Source: JAJCYX01 sp965243825
Lineage (GTDB): Bacteria; Chloroflexota; Dehalococcoidia; Lucifugimonadales; Lucifugimonadaceae
DNA length: 64,000 nucleotides
Reading direction: 5' to 3'
Assembly: GCA_965243825.1 (NCBI GenBank)
Contig: CBDEVT010000001.1
Span: 2,914,001-2,978,000 of the forward strand
The position numbers were made by a program, and so were the translations under genes. A model generated the notes under the pieces. It saw only the letters and a program-made list of their open reading frames with translations. It made no database searches and was not told where the DNA came from. How positions within the stretch are numbered: position 1 is the stretch's first letter; the number at the start of each line of letters is the position of its first letter. This document shows, piece after piece, positions 53,615-63,040 of this stretch.

Positions 53615-54397
53615 ATGCTGAACACAGTTTCGACGAATAGAGAAAAAATGCCCGGCACGGGAGCGGATGCAATGACCAGTATGGGTCCTGAGAGCGGCCA
53701 CACGATCTTGATCGTCGAGGACGATCCGTCTGTGTCCCAGTTGATGCGCCTCTATTTGATTCAGGACGGTCACAGGGTACTCACAGCCGAAAATGGCAAC
53801 GACGCAGTCGATATTGCTCGCCGCGATGCACCTTCTCTGATCCTTCTTGACCTGATGCTGCCTGGTATGAGTGGCGAGGAGGTCTGTTCTACCCTTCGCA
53901 AAGAGTCTGATGTGCCAATAATCATGGTCACTGCCCGCGTTGAGGAAGACGAGCGCCTCGCCGGACTCGACATGGGAGCGGACGACTACATATCGAAGCC
54001 ATTCAGCCCCCGCGAGCTTGCTGCTCGAGTCAGAGCCGTTCTGCGGCGTGCAGCACGAGATGAAGTGAGGCAGGAAGAGTCTGGCGGATCGCTGGTCGTT
54101 GACGAAATCAGTGTTGACCTGAGTGGCAGGACAGTGAAGGTCAACGGCACCACTCTTAACTTGACTCCCACTGAATACAGGCTACTGACCTACTTCATGG
54201 AATCTGCTGGCCGCACGGTTTCGCGTGAGCAGATCATCCAGAACGCCTTCGGATACGAGTTTGAAGGGTTCGATCGCACGGTCGACACCCACATCTCTAA
54301 CCTCCGGCGCAAGATAGAGGCGCCAGATGGCGCACAGAAACACCTGAACACCGTCTACGGCGTTGGATATCGATTCGAATATGCGTCGACTAGCTGA
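53615..54397 (+). CDS. OmpR/PhoB-family response regulator (paired)
   Basis: This 260-aa regulator has phospho-acceptor D79 in LILLDLMLPGMSGEEV, a K-P switch (ISKPFSPREL), and a winged-helix domain with TPTEYRLLTYFMESAG and VYGVGYRFEY. The N-terminal ~28 residues (MLNTVSTNREKMPGT) precede the receiver and may be longer than the true protein; in-frame ATGs at 53648 and 53672 exist. It overlaps the histidine-kinase gene by 17 bp, which identifies the partner. Confidence 0.93.
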   Translation: MLNTVSTNREKMPGTGADAMTSMGPESGHTILIVEDDPSVSQLMRLYLIQDGHRVLTAENGNDAVDIARRDAPSLILLDLMLPGMSGEEVCSTLRKESDVPIIMVTARVEEDERLAGLDMGADDYISKPFSPRELAARVRAVLRRAARDEVRQEESGGSLVVDEISVDLSGRTVKVNGTTLNLTPTEYRLLTYFMESAGRTVSREQIIQNAFGYEFEGFDRTVDTHISNLRRKIEAPDGAQKHLNTVYGVGYRFEYASTS

Positions 54398-55988
54398 CAG
54401 TCTCCAGTTCCGCCTGACGGCAGGATTCGCGATAGTTCTTGCGCTGGCAATCGCTGGCGTGAGCGCCTTCTCTGCTGCTGCCACACAACGCGAAACGCGC
54501 CAGTTTGCTCAACGAGTGGAGGCGTCGCGAACGGAACGCGCTGAGCTGCTCGTCCAGAACGCATACCAGGCCAACCAGGATTGGGCCGAAGTTCAACTGG
54601 CCGTCGCTCAAGTAGGTGGCCTGTATGGATGGCACGTGATCGTGACTGACAACGATGGCTACGTGGTTGCCGATTCACACAAGCTTGTGATTGCTACGAC
54701 CGGGCAGCCTCAGCATATCGACGAATCAAGAATGCAGTCTGGATCCCTGCGTCGCACGCCGATCATCGTTGGTAACCGTGTCGTCGGGCAGATGCTCATG
54801 GACCCCGTAGCGGGCCGAAACAATCCCGCGCTTTCCGTCAGCGAGTTTGGCGCAGAGTTGTTCGAGGCGTTTGGCCTCCCCGTGAGTGAAAATCCAAACG
54901 TCTTCACTCAATCTGAACTTGAGCAATTCACACGCTCTAGCCAGGGAGGCCGCATACCCTCCGAGATGCTGCGTGATCGCTCAAGTGATCAGCAGGTTGC
55001 AGAAGAGGTCATCAGCGATCTCGACAGTTTGCTGATCGAACCGCCACTGACCGATCTAGAATCGTCGTTCAGGCGCTCTCTCATTCTTGCCGGACTGGCA
55101 GCAATGACCGCAGGTCTGATATTTGTAACTTTCTTTACCCGGCAAGCGCTGTCGCCTGTGAGAGGTCTTACTTCTGCTGCAAGGAAACTGGGGTCAGGAG
55201 ACCTCACCTACAGGGTTCCTGAAGATCGAAACGATGAGATAGGTGAGCTGGCTACCACGTTCAACGAGATGGCGAGTGACCTGGAGTCGGCCGAGCTTCA
55301 CCGAAAACGGATGACGGCTGATATTGCTCACGAACTACGCACCCCGCTCACCAACATCCAGGGATACCTTGAAGCGATCCTGGACGGCGTTGTGAAACCT
55401 GATGCCGAAACAATCAGCAGTTTGCACTCGCAAACGGTGCACCTGTCACGGTTGGTGGATGACCTCCGGCTGCTTTCGGTCGCAGAGGCGGGAGCGTTAC
55501 GCCTCGAAACAACACCTGACAGCCTTGCATCGGTCATACGCGAGACAACGGTAACCTTCGAGCCGAGGGCCTCCGAGCTCGGAATCGAGCTTGCTGTATC
55601 CACTCCGCACGATCTGCCAAACGTCGAGATTGATCGCACCCGAATGAGACAGGTCGTTGCCAACCTGGTGGAAAATGCGTTCCAGCACACTCCACGTGGC
55701 GGCAAGGTGTCGGTTATTGCCGAACGCGAAGGCCCTGCAAGCGTCGCGTTCAACGTGACTGATACCGGAGCCGGTATACCGGCAGATGAACTACATCGCA
55801 TATTCGATCAGTTCTACAGGGTCGATCCGTCAAGGAACCGTGCGACCGGCGGCGTGGGTCTTGGTTTGACGATCGTTAAGCGTCTTGTAGAAGCACATGG
55901 CGGTCGGCTAAGCGTCACAAGCACGCCAGGGGAAGGCACCTCATTCCGAGTGATCCTGCCAACGGCGAATGCTCCTGCTGGCGCGTGA
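54381..55988 (+). CDS. Membrane sensor histidine kinase (HAMP-HisKA-HATPase)
   Basis: This 535-aa kinase has transmembrane segment 1 at ~13-33, a ~200-residue periplasmic sensor, transmembrane segment 2 near 235-255, then HAMP, a HisKA domain with H317 (DIAHELRTPLTNIQG), and an ATPase core with NLVENAFQHT, DTGAGIP and GGVGLGLTIV. It resembles BaeS-type stress sensors. The in-frame codon at 54363 lies inside the regulator gene, so the ATG at 54381 is preferred. The sensor domain carries a PAS-like patch (DNDGYVVADSH). Confidence 0.93.
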   Translation: MRRLADSLQFRLTAGFAIVLALAIAGVSAFSAAATQRETRQFAQRVEASRTERAELLVQNAYQANQDWAEVQLAVAQVGGLYGWHVIVTDNDGYVVADSHKLVIATTGQPQHIDESRMQSGSLRRTPIIVGNRVVGQMLMDPVAGRNNPALSVSEFGAELFEAFGLPVSENPNVFTQSELEQFTRSSQGGRIPSEMLRDRSSDQQVAEEVISDLDSLLIEPPLTDLESSFRRSLILAGLAAMTAGLIFVTFFTRQALSPVRGLTSAARKLGSGDLTYRVPEDRNDEIGELATTFNEMASDLESAELHRKRMTADIAHELRTPLTNIQGYLEAILDGVVKPDAETISSLHSQTVHLSRLVDDLRLLSVAEAGALRLETTPDSLASVIRETTVTFEPRASELGIELAVSTPHDLPNVEIDRTRMRQVVANLVENAFQHTPRGGKVSVIAEREGPASVAFNVTDTGAGIPADELHRIFDQFYRVDPSRNRATGGVGLGLTIVKRLVEAHGGRLSVTSTPGEGTSFRVILPTANAPAGA

Positions 55989-56050
55989 TTGCCAGGTGTT
56001 GAGGTAGGCTGTTCCTGCGGGTTGCGATGCCACAGCGAATCAGGAGCAGG

Positions 56051-56920
56051 ATGCCGAATTTCGAATCTCTTTTTGAATCGACAACACCAGAGTTGGTCGC
56101 ATCCGGGCTCATCTTCACTGAAGGCCCGCTCTGGCACCCAGAAGGATTCCTTTTCGTCTCGGACGTCGATGCGAGGATTCACTATCGAGTCGAGTTGGAT
56201 TCTGGTGAGAAGTCCATAGTTCGCGAAGACTCCGGCGGTGCAAATGGCGCTGTCTACGATCGCCTAGGCAGAGTCGTGATCTGTGAACAGGACGCTCGGC
56301 AGGTCTGTCGTTACGAAGAAGACGGTCGCCTCACGCTTCTGGCCAGCCATTTCGAGGGCAAGCGGCTCAACCGTTGCAACGATATCGTCCGCGGGCCTGG
56401 AGACACTTTCTACTTCACTGACCCGGACAAGAAAGCTTTGCCAGAGAACGAAAAAGAGCTTGGCCACGCCGCCATCTGGAGACTGGGAGATGATGGCCGA
56501 CTCTCGCTTATGGCCAAGGACATGAACCACCCGAACGGGCTCGCGTTTTCGCCAGACGGATCAACGCTTTACGTCTCAAACTCAAGACCCGACCCGCACC
56601 TGCACGCATATGACGTCGCAGCAGATGGTTCACTCAGTAACTCTCGCGTCGTGGATCAGATGCCTTACGGGGCTGCAGGCGAACTGGACGGGGTTCCTGA
56701 TGGCCTGAAAATCGATGAAGCGGGGAACATCTTTTCGACGGGACCCGGCGGGATATGGATCTGGAACAGTGAAGAGAATCTGCTCGGCGTCCTCGAGCTA
56801 CCTGAATTGCCGGCCAACCTTGGTTGGGGAGACCAGGACCGTAAGACTATGTATGTAACGGCACGGACCTCGGTCTACTCGCTACGGATGAATACACCTG
56901 GGATTCCTGTACAACCATGA
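56051..56920 (+). CDS. SMP-30/gluconolactonase-family protein
   Basis: This 289-aa six-bladed propeller has E in FTEGPLWHPEG, N in KRLNRCNDIV and MNHPNGLAFSPDG, and D in DGVPDGLKIDEAGN. These are the calcium ligands and catalytic positions of gluconolactonase/SMP-30. It hydrolyses sugar lactones to sugar acids, feeding enolase-type dehydratases such as those in this window. The ATG at 56051 has AGGAGCAGG directly upstream. Its TGA overlaps the start of the HAD gene (ATGA). Confidence 0.9.
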   Translation: MPNFESLFESTTPELVASGLIFTEGPLWHPEGFLFVSDVDARIHYRVELDSGEKSIVREDSGGANGAVYDRLGRVVICEQDARQVCRYEEDGRLTLLASHFEGKRLNRCNDIVRGPGDTFYFTDPDKKALPENEKELGHAAIWRLGDDGRLSLMAKDMNHPNGLAFSPDGSTLYVSNSRPDPHLHAYDVAADGSLSNSRVVDQMPYGAAGELDGVPDGLKIDEAGNIFSTGPGGIWIWNSEENLLGVLELPELPANLGWGDQDRKTMYVTARTSVYSLRMNTPGIPVQP

Positions 56921-57528
56921 TTCCCGAGATCAAGCTTGCCGCGTTTGACCTGGGCAACGTGATAGTCGATGTGCAGGAACAGATTCCGGCCAGGAAACTC
57001 GCTGCGCTCAGCGGCGAATCCGAGCAAAAAGTGTTCGACACTGTGTTCGCGCAGGATAAAAAATCACTCTTCGAGTCCGGCAAGTTGTCCTGGGAGACTC
57101 ATGCTGCAAACGCCATCGCGGCGCTCGGGTTGACTATCGACGAACCCGAATTACGAAGTATCTATCGAGAATCGCTGATCCCGGATTTAGACGTTGTGAG
57201 AACCGTTTGTTGGACGGCGAAAAAAGTGCAAATCGCTCTTGCGAGCAACACTTCACAGCCACACTGGGAATGGGTCCAAGAGGAGCTTCCATTCGCCAAC
57301 CTATTCCAGCCAGCGATTCTCTCTCACCTGGTTGGCGCTATGAAACCGTCCAGCGACTTCTACCGGGCCCTGATCGATCAATCAGGTTACGAGCCAGGCG
57401 AGATCTTCTTCACCGATGACCGGCCTGAGAACATCGAAGGCGCGATTCAAGCGGGAATCAGAGCGTTTCAGTTTGAGAACAATGACAAGCTCGTATTTGA
57501 TCTACAGAGCTGCGGCGTTGAAATCTGA
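56917..57528 (+). CDS. HAD-superfamily phosphatase (YihX-like)
   Basis: This 203-aa HAD-IA enzyme has nucleophile D11 in AFDLGNVIVDV, where the second Asp of the usual DxD is Gly, as in YihX-type glucose-1-phosphate phosphatases. ALASNTS and GAMKPSSDFY supply motifs II and III, and FTDDRPENIEGA is motif IV. The 4-bp overlap with the gluconolactonase gene means co-translation. A role in sugar-phosphate release fits the context, but the substrate is open. Confidence 0.88.
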   Translation: MIPEIKLAAFDLGNVIVDVQEQIPARKLAALSGESEQKVFDTVFAQDKKSLFESGKLSWETHAANAIAALGLTIDEPELRSIYRESLIPDLDVVRTVCWTAKKVQIALASNTSQPHWEWVQEELPFANLFQPAILSHLVGAMKPSSDFYRALIDQSGYEPGEIFFTDDRPENIEGAIQAGIRAFQFENNDKLVFDLQSCGVEI

Positions 57529-57660
57529 TACCCCACGCACTCGAAGTCGGAAACTCCAGAAGCTGGACGCATAAATTTCACTACCTTCTCCCGAATTAGT
57601 CGGTGGAGTGATAGCTTGTCGATCACGGCCAGCAACCTGTTCCGGGAAGAGATTTCAGAC

Positions 57661-58923
57661 ATGACTAACCCGCCAACTGACTTCACCATCGTTAAAGCCA
57701 GCAGACTCCTTGACGGCAGCGGTGGTGCTCCATTGGCATCAGCCTCAGTTCTGCTGCAAGGTCAAGAGATCCAGGCGATTGGTAGACAGTCCGAAGTTAG
57801 AGCCCCAGATGGTGCATCCGTCTTGGAGCTCGACTACGGTGATGCCACAATCCTTCCAGGACTTGTTGACGCACACACCCACATGATGGCTCCGGGCGAT
57901 GGCACGCTTGGCGATGATGTCGCGCTCGACGATGACGACATGCTGTTGCTGCGAGCAGCCAAAAATGCCCGCCACGCCCTCCACTCTGGCGTGACGACTG
58001 CTCGTGAGAACGGTGCCAAGCACCGTGTTGGATTCTCGCTCAAAGAGGGTATTCGAAGGGGATTGGCCTCGGGTCCCGAGATGGTGATCTCCGGTCGTCC
58101 AGTGACCATGACTGGTGGCCACATGTGGTACTGCGGCTCGGAGGCTGATGGCGAGGATGAAGTGCGCAAAGAGGTGCGATCACTCATAAAAGAGGGCGCA
58201 GATTTCATCAAGATCATGGCGACTGGTGGAAGCACCCGCAGTTCGTTCGACAACCTGGCTTCTTACACAGTGGCTGAATTGAGGGCCGCACACGATGAAT
58301 CCCACCGTTTTGGAAAACTGACCGCTGCCCATTGTGCAAACGCAGCTGGAGTCGCGAATGCCCTCGAGGCTGGGATCGACATGATCATCCACTGCGTGTT
58401 CGAGGATGAATTTGGTCGCTACGAGTGGCGTCAGGACCTGGCTGACCAATTGGCCGCTGCGGGTGCGTGGGTGAATCCAACGCTGCACGTGGTCAGGGCA
58501 GGAATTGAGTCGGCCGAAGCGGATCTAAAAGAGAACGGCTCAAGTCCACAGAAGATTGAGGCACTCGATGCCACCAAGCGCAGCCTCGACAACCGGATGG
58601 AGGCTACGGGGCGTTTGGCAAAGATGGGTGTGCACGTGACAGCGGGATCAGATTCGCCATGGAGCCACTATGCACCAGGCCTTTTCGTTCATGAGATAGA
58701 GATACTTGCTGAGTCTGGCCTCACCAACGCCGAAGCGGTGGTGAGTGCCACATCAGGGGCGGCAACATCTGTAGGTGCAGGCGATCGCGCCGGGTCGCTT
58801 AGCCAGGCGAAGCCAGCGGATCTGATTGTTGTGGAAGGCGACCCATTGAGTGATCTTTCGACGCTATGGAACATCAAGGACGTGTTCAAAACTGGCCAAC
58901 GCATCGAACGAGGTGTCCTTTAG
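57661..58923 (+). CDS. Amidohydrolase-family protein (imidazolonepropionase/prolidase-like)
   Basis: This 420-aa amidohydrolase has the metal HxH at H72/H74 (VDAHTHMMAPGD), ADFIKIMATGG, the His cluster AAHCANAAG and IDMIIHCVFEDE, and the catalytic TAGSDSPW near 345. The family includes aryldialkylphosphatase-like and Xaa-Pro dipeptidase-like hydrolases. The ATG at 57661 follows GGAAGAGA; an earlier TTG adds 15 residues. Substrate not known. Confidence 0.88.
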   Translation: MTNPPTDFTIVKASRLLDGSGGAPLASASVLLQGQEIQAIGRQSEVRAPDGASVLELDYGDATILPGLVDAHTHMMAPGDGTLGDDVALDDDDMLLLRAAKNARHALHSGVTTARENGAKHRVGFSLKEGIRRGLASGPEMVISGRPVTMTGGHMWYCGSEADGEDEVRKEVRSLIKEGADFIKIMATGGSTRSSFDNLASYTVAELRAAHDESHRFGKLTAAHCANAAGVANALEAGIDMIIHCVFEDEFGRYEWRQDLADQLAAAGAWVNPTLHVVRAGIESAEADLKENGSSPQKIEALDATKRSLDNRMEATGRLAKMGVHVTAGSDSPWSHYAPGLFVHEIEILAESGLTNAEAVVSATSGAATSVGAGDRAGSLSQAKPADLIVVEGDPLSDLSTLWNIKDVFKTGQRIERGVL

Positions 58924-58989
58924 CCAGCATCTGTAATTACTTTGGTTGGCCGTGAAGGCGATCGCGTGATCTCAACACGACTTCAACTT

Positions 58990-60084
58990 TCAACTCTCTC
59001 GAACCGGTTCCTTGAGACCGCTGCCGGTGATGGGGACAAGCACCGGTTCGTCACGTTGAATTTCGCCTGTCGCAATCAACTTCTCAAGTCCCGCGAACGC
59101 TGCTGCGGAAGTTATTTCACAGAAAATACCTTCATTGTCTGCCAGCCTTCCCTGCCATTCGAACGCAGAAGCGTCTGGCACAGCCACAGCACTGCCGCAG
59201 GATCTGTTGACCGCATCGACGCATTGCTGAAGCCGTGGTGGTTGACTCACCGCGATACCGGATGCGACCGTTGGCCTTGCATCTGATGATTTCCAGGAAC
59301 CACCATTGATCGCTGCGGTGATTGGCATCACGTTTTCTGCCTGCACAGCGTGAAACCTGGGCATGTCGGCAATACGTCCGGCTTCGATCAGGTCATCGAA
59401 TCCTGATTTCGCACCGATCAGCATCGAGCCGTTACCTACCGGCAGCACAATGTGATCAATATCTCCGATCACATCGTTCGCTATCTCGTACGAAACGGCT
59501 TTCATGCCCTCTGCAAAATATGGGGAGAGGTTATGAGACAGATAAGGCAACCCTGTCTCAGCAACGAATCGCTCTGCCGCCTCAGTCGCCGCCTGTCGCG
59601 GCCCTTCAATGGCATGGAGTTCCGCGCCGAATATGCGGATCTGATCCAGTTTGCCTCTGGCGGCACTCGCAGGGACGAACACGTGCGCTCTCATGCTGGC
59701 TGCTGCCGCGTACGCGGACAGAGATGCACCTGCGTTCCCAGATGAATCCTCCACAAACTCGCTAACGCCTTCGTTAAGAGCCGCAGAGACCAAAATGGCG
59801 GAACCGCGATCCTTAAAGGAGCCGGTTGGGGCCATGAATTCGAGTTTGCCCCAAAGCTGATCGAGACCAAGCGTCTGAGCCGTTCGCCTCAGTTGAATTA
59901 CCGGCGTGGAGCCCTCGCCTAGCGTCACGGATAGATCGCCAGTTGGAACATTCGGATGAACTCCATCAGCAGATTCCTGGTACTTAATCCTGAATAGTCC
60001 ACCGCACAACGAACAGTGAATTTTGAACACGGAAGCGGGCTCTGTGCTGTGGCACGTTAGGCATTCGAGCGCGAACAAGGTCAC
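58990..60084 (-). CDS. Threonine synthase-like PLP enzyme
   Basis: This 364-aa fold-type-II PLP enzyme has an N-terminal zinc ribbon (C8, C11, C24, C27), then LGEGSTPV, the PLP lysine K91 in PTGSFKDRG, and VEDSSGNAGASLSAYAA as the phosphate loop. These are features of the threonine synthase class with a zinc-ribbon N-tail. The reaction would be O-phosphohomoserine to threonine, but close relatives include cysteate synthase and diaminopropionate lyase. Start is GTG. Confidence 0.8.
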   Translation of the reverse strand: MTLFALECLTCHSTEPASVFKIHCSLCGGLFRIKYQESADGVHPNVPTGDLSVTLGEGSTPVIQLRRTAQTLGLDQLWGKLEFMAPTGSFKDRGSAILVSAALNEGVSEFVEDSSGNAGASLSAYAAAASMRAHVFVPASAARGKLDQIRIFGAELHAIEGPRQAATEAAERFVAETGLPYLSHNLSPYFAEGMKAVSYEIANDVIGDIDHIVLPVGNGSMLIGAKSGFDDLIEAGRIADMPRFHAVQAENVMPITAAINGGSWKSSDARPTVASGIAVSQPPRLQQCVDAVNRSCGSAVAVPDASAFEWQGRLADNEGIFCEITSAAAFAGLEKLIATGEIQRDEPVLVPITGSGLKEPVRES

Positions 60085-60157
60085 TTAACTGGATTCCTGG
60101 AATATGAACAGGGCACTATTGAGCCCGATGAGTCTACAGCCACAACCGCTCGTGGGG

Positions 60158-60595
60158 TCAGCTCGTTGCCAGCCTGGATTCCGTCTCGCTGTCTCTGTAA
60201 GCGATGCGAGCGCGTCGGCTTCCATTCCACTGAAGTAGTGCGAAGGTTGCGACAACCACAGCAACGCCGCTGATGGCAATGTACCCGGTGGTCGTTAGCC
60301 CGGTGGGATCCACAAACATAATTACGACGCTCGCAATCACCCACGCGAAATCCCCTGCTACGGCCTGCCTGACACGGCCTAGATCTACGATCTGTTTTCG
60401 TGAGTTTGTGATCAACTCGAACGCGAACGGTAGCAATCCGAGACCAACGATCAGCACGATCCATGACGGCTCGACACCGATGCGCGGACCTATCGCATAA
60501 CTGCCGGCTGCGAGGATGAGCCCGGAAACGGTCGAAAAGGCCGCGTTGGCTCTCATAGTTGCCCTGAGCAGAGAATCACCGTTTTTTGCTGTCAT
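60158..60595 (-). CDS. Small integral membrane protein, unknown
   Basis: This 145-aa protein has four hydrophobic segments at about 20-40, 50-65, 85-105 and 110-130, with a basic cytoplasmic tail. It resembles no family that I can name. The ATG at 60595 has TGGAGC 10 bp upstream. It is divergent from the HxlR-type regulator, sharing a 74-bp promoter region with a perfect inverted repeat, so it is the regulator's likely target. Confidence 0.7.
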   Translation of the reverse strand: MTAKNGDSLLRATMRANAAFSTVSGLILAAGSYAIGPRIGVEPSWIVLIVGLGLLPFAFELITNSRKQIVDLGRVRQAVAGDFAWVIASVVIMFVDPTGLTTTGYIAISGVAVVVATFALLQWNGSRRARIAYRDSETESRLATS

Positions 60596-60639
60596 TTCAT
60601 ATAGCTCCAAAGTGCCTGTGACTGCTAATCTTGAAAAAG

Positions 60640-60657
60640 ATATAGTAATAACTATAT
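60640..60657. promoter_or_regulatory. Operator: inverted repeat in the HxlR / membrane-protein intergenic region
   Basis: ATATAGT and ACTATAT are perfect 7-bp arms around AATA. Each arm contains a TATAGT that can serve as -10 for the gene on its side. GTGACT (60618-60623, plus) and CTGACT (60679-60674, minus) lie 17 bp away as -35 elements. A protein bound here would cover both promoters. Confidence 0.65.
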
Positions 60658-60669
60658 GAAAATCAAGTA

Positions 60670-61347
60670 TTGAAGTCAGGGCTAGTGGTTAATAAACAGA
60701 GGCGACGAAAGGGCTATCGGCAAGCCTGCAACATAGCCCGGACGCTGGATCTCGTGGGCGATCGCTGGACGCTGCTGCTGTTGCGAGAGTTGTTCACGGG
60801 GCCTCGAAGCTATGGACAGCTTGAAGAAGGGCTACTTGGCATAGGGACCAACCTTCTTGCCGCGCGCCTGAAGCAGCTTGAGGCAGATGGACTCATCGTG
60901 CGGCAACGGGCTGAAGGCATGCGCAAACGCCGCGTCTATGGCCTTACGGAACGCGGTCGCTTGATGGAACCTGTGCTCATTGAGATGGTGAAGTTCGGAT
61001 TGAGAGCGGGACTGGTCGGCGATGAACTGGATATCAGTCGTCCATCATGGGCGATACTCTCTTCGAAGGCTGTATTCAGGGCAGACCAGGCCGCTGGACT
61101 CGACGAACAGTACGAATTTCATGTCGGTGATGAGGTCTTCCATCTGGGTGTGCGCGGCGGACGCACAAATAACGGTCCAGGTCCCGCGACAGCACCTGTC
61201 GTTACGGTGGAGATGGACGAAGAGACGTTCGAGCGGGTTGAGAAGGGCACGCTCAAGCTAGCCCAGGGAGTTTGGACCGGTGAGATCGAGGTGATTGACG
61301 GTCACGCTGGCGCTTTAGACAGGTGCGATCAGATCTTCGGTTCATAA
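60670..61347 (+). CDS. HxlR-type winged-helix regulator fused to an SCP2-like domain
   Basis: This 225-aa protein has an HxlR winged helix at 15-110 (ARTLDLVGDRWTLLLLREL, then YGQLEEGLLGIGTNLLAARLK) and a C-terminal SCP2-like half (WAILSSKAVFRADQAAG, VEMDEETFERVEKG). The ligand-binding half suggests that it senses a hydrophobic molecule. Start is TTG at 60670 or GTG at 60685; neither has a strong ribosome site. It probably represses itself and the divergent membrane protein through the operator. Confidence 0.85.
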   Translation: MKSGLVVNKQRRRKGYRQACNIARTLDLVGDRWTLLLLRELFTGPRSYGQLEEGLLGIGTNLLAARLKQLEADGLIVRQRAEGMRKRRVYGLTERGRLMEPVLIEMVKFGLRAGLVGDELDISRPSWAILSSKAVFRADQAAGLDEQYEFHVGDEVFHLGVRGGRTNNGPGPATAPVVTVEMDEETFERVEKGTLKLAQGVWTGEIEVIDGHAGALDRCDQIFGS

Positions 61348-61392
61348 CCAGCTAGAACGAGACGACTTCTTGAAAGCGGCTCGATAAACAGA

Positions 61393-61418
61393 AGAGGCGG
61401 GCCGAAAGGCCCGCCTCT
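61393..61418. terminator. Bidirectional hairpin terminator
   Basis: A perfect 11-bp stem AGAGGCGGGCC / GGCCCGCCTCT is closed by a GAAA tetraloop. It lies between two convergent genes. The minus-strand trailing sequence is T-rich (TTCTGTTTATC), favouring termination of the dehydrogenase. Confidence 0.8.
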
Positions 61419-61450
61419 ACGCATGGATCTGACTCAGAATCTGAGATCAA

Positions 61451-62584
61451 CTATGGCGTTACAACGGCCCTCGTGACCTCCGAACCTGCGTTTCTGCCAA
61501 CCCACTCTGCTGTCTCGAAAGCATCGCCGATCTTATCGAGCGGGTATTCGTGGGATATCACACTTGTGAGTGGATACTTGTCTGCAGTCCTCACCAGGAA
61601 GTCGATCGCGTTCGGGATAATCCAGGGATCGTAGTGCTGGATCCCGTAGAACCGAATCTGGTTCTGAACAAGTTTCTGAACGTCCAATCGAGCGAAGGAG
61701 TTTGGCGAGATGTGCCCTACTTCGAGGTATGTACCACGCATTCGGCACATCTTCACTCCCTCTTCGACAACTGCCGGGAAGCCGACTACCTCCAGAACCT
61801 TGTCTGCACCGATGCCATTGGTGAGCTCCATAACGCGCTCGATACGTGCTTCTGGTGTGTCGTATTCCGACATATCGATCGTGTCAGTTGCGCCACACTG
61901 CTTTGCCAGCTCTAGTCGTGGCTTTTGACCATCGATCACGATCACCTTGTTTGCGCCGAGTTCGGCAGCGACGGCGCAGGCGTTCACGCCTAAACCACCA
62001 GCTCCCTGCACTACCACGTTGTCACCAAGCTTCACACCACCAAGGTGTAACGCCTCGTAGACCTGCGCCAGCGCGCAGTTAATTGGAGCCGCTGCGGCGT
62101 TGGAAATCGAGTCCGGCAGCTTGAACAGGTACTGAGGGGCTCGTAGGTAGTAGTACTGGGCGAATCCACCGTTACATACGGGCCACTCTTCAAGAGGTTT
62201 CCTGCCCATGCGGAACTTGCATGCACCGAACTCGCCGCGAATGCAGTTGTAGCACTTGGAACACGGGAAGAAGTACGAGTAGGCGACCCTGTCGCCCTCT
62301 TTCAACGGTCGCCGTAAAGAATCGGTTGTGATCTTTGATCCGAGTTTTGCCACTTCGCCCATCATCTCGTGTCCGAAAACGAACGGGTCTCGAGGCGGGT
62401 CATCCTTTGCCTTACCGTCTCCTCGCCATACGTGGAGGTCTGATCCGCATACAGAAGTGGCCCGTACGCGTATCTGTACAGCGTCCGGTTCCATTTCTGG
62501 CAGAGGTAGATCCCTTAACTCCCAAGCCTGGTCGGAGTCGTGCCAGACTGCTGAAGTTCCCTTTTCCGCCGATGTGGTCGTCAT
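61451..62584 (-). CDS. Zinc-type medium-chain dehydrogenase (sorbitol/threonine-dehydrogenase-like)
   Basis: In this 377-aa MDR enzyme, catalytic zinc is held by C46 and H72-E73, and structural zinc by C108, C111, C114 and C122 (PCSKCYNCIRGEFGAC). Cofactor motif GAGGLG lies near 197. Compared with the MDR gene at 31.1 kb it keeps the structural zinc lobe. GGGAGGATATAT precedes the ATG. Substrate probably a polyol or secondary alcohol. Confidence 0.92.
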   Translation of the reverse strand: MTTTSAEKGTSAVWHDSDQAWELRDLPLPEMEPDAVQIRVRATSVCGSDLHVWRGDGKAKDDPPRDPFVFGHEMMGEVAKLGSKITTDSLRRPLKEGDRVAYSYFFPCSKCYNCIRGEFGACKFRMGRKPLEEWPVCNGGFAQYYYLRAPQYLFKLPDSISNAAAAPINCALAQVYEALHLGGVKLGDNVVVQGAGGLGVNACAVAAELGANKVIVIDGQKPRLELAKQCGATDTIDMSEYDTPEARIERVMELTNGIGADKVLEVVGFPAVVEEGVKMCRMRGTYLEVGHISPNSFARLDVQKLVQNQIRFYGIQHYDPWIIPNAIDFLVRTADKYPLTSVISHEYPLDKIGDAFETAEWVGRNAGSEVTRAVVTP

Positions 62585-62809
62585 ATATATCCTCCCTTTT
62601 GGCCGCGACTATTTTGTGCATTCGGCCTGCTGCTGCCCTGTATAACGCAAAGCACCATGAAAATCCTGCGCAGGTTACTCTCGCATGAACCGAAACGCAT
62701 TACCTAACGTGTCGTGAAGGTGACCCTTGGTGTTACTCAATAGCCCTTACAAGCTATGTATGTACAGGCAATTTGAACTCAAAACTCGCGAGATCCAAAT
62801 TATCTAGAT

Positions 62810-63010
62810 TCATTTTCCCCTAGAGTATCCAGCGTGGGCAGCGGTGAACGCAGCCCCAACAGCCGCACCAATTGCGATTCCAAGTCCAATGTTGTCTATT
62901 GCGACACCAATCGCAACTCCAACCCCCACACCAATGGCTATCCAGGCGCCACTCGCTGGAGAGACTCCAGACTTTTTCTTTTGGTCTGAACTTTTCTCGT
63001 CTTCAACCAT
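62810..63010 (-). CDS. Small glycine-zipper membrane protein
   Basis: This 66-aa protein has a charged N-tail (EDEKSSDQKKK) and two hydrophobic stretches of glycine-zipper type (AIGVGVGVAIGVAID and GLGIAIGAAVGAAF). Such proteins pack tightly in membranes and are often of unknown function. ATG start. It shows strong codon-level protein character despite its size. Confidence 0.6.
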   Translation of the reverse strand: MVEDEKSSDQKKKSGVSPASGAWIAIGVGVGVAIGVAIDNIGLGIAIGAAVGAAFTAAHAGYSRGK

Positions 63011-63040
63011 GCCTGCTTCTCATGGGTTAAGCCTGCGATT

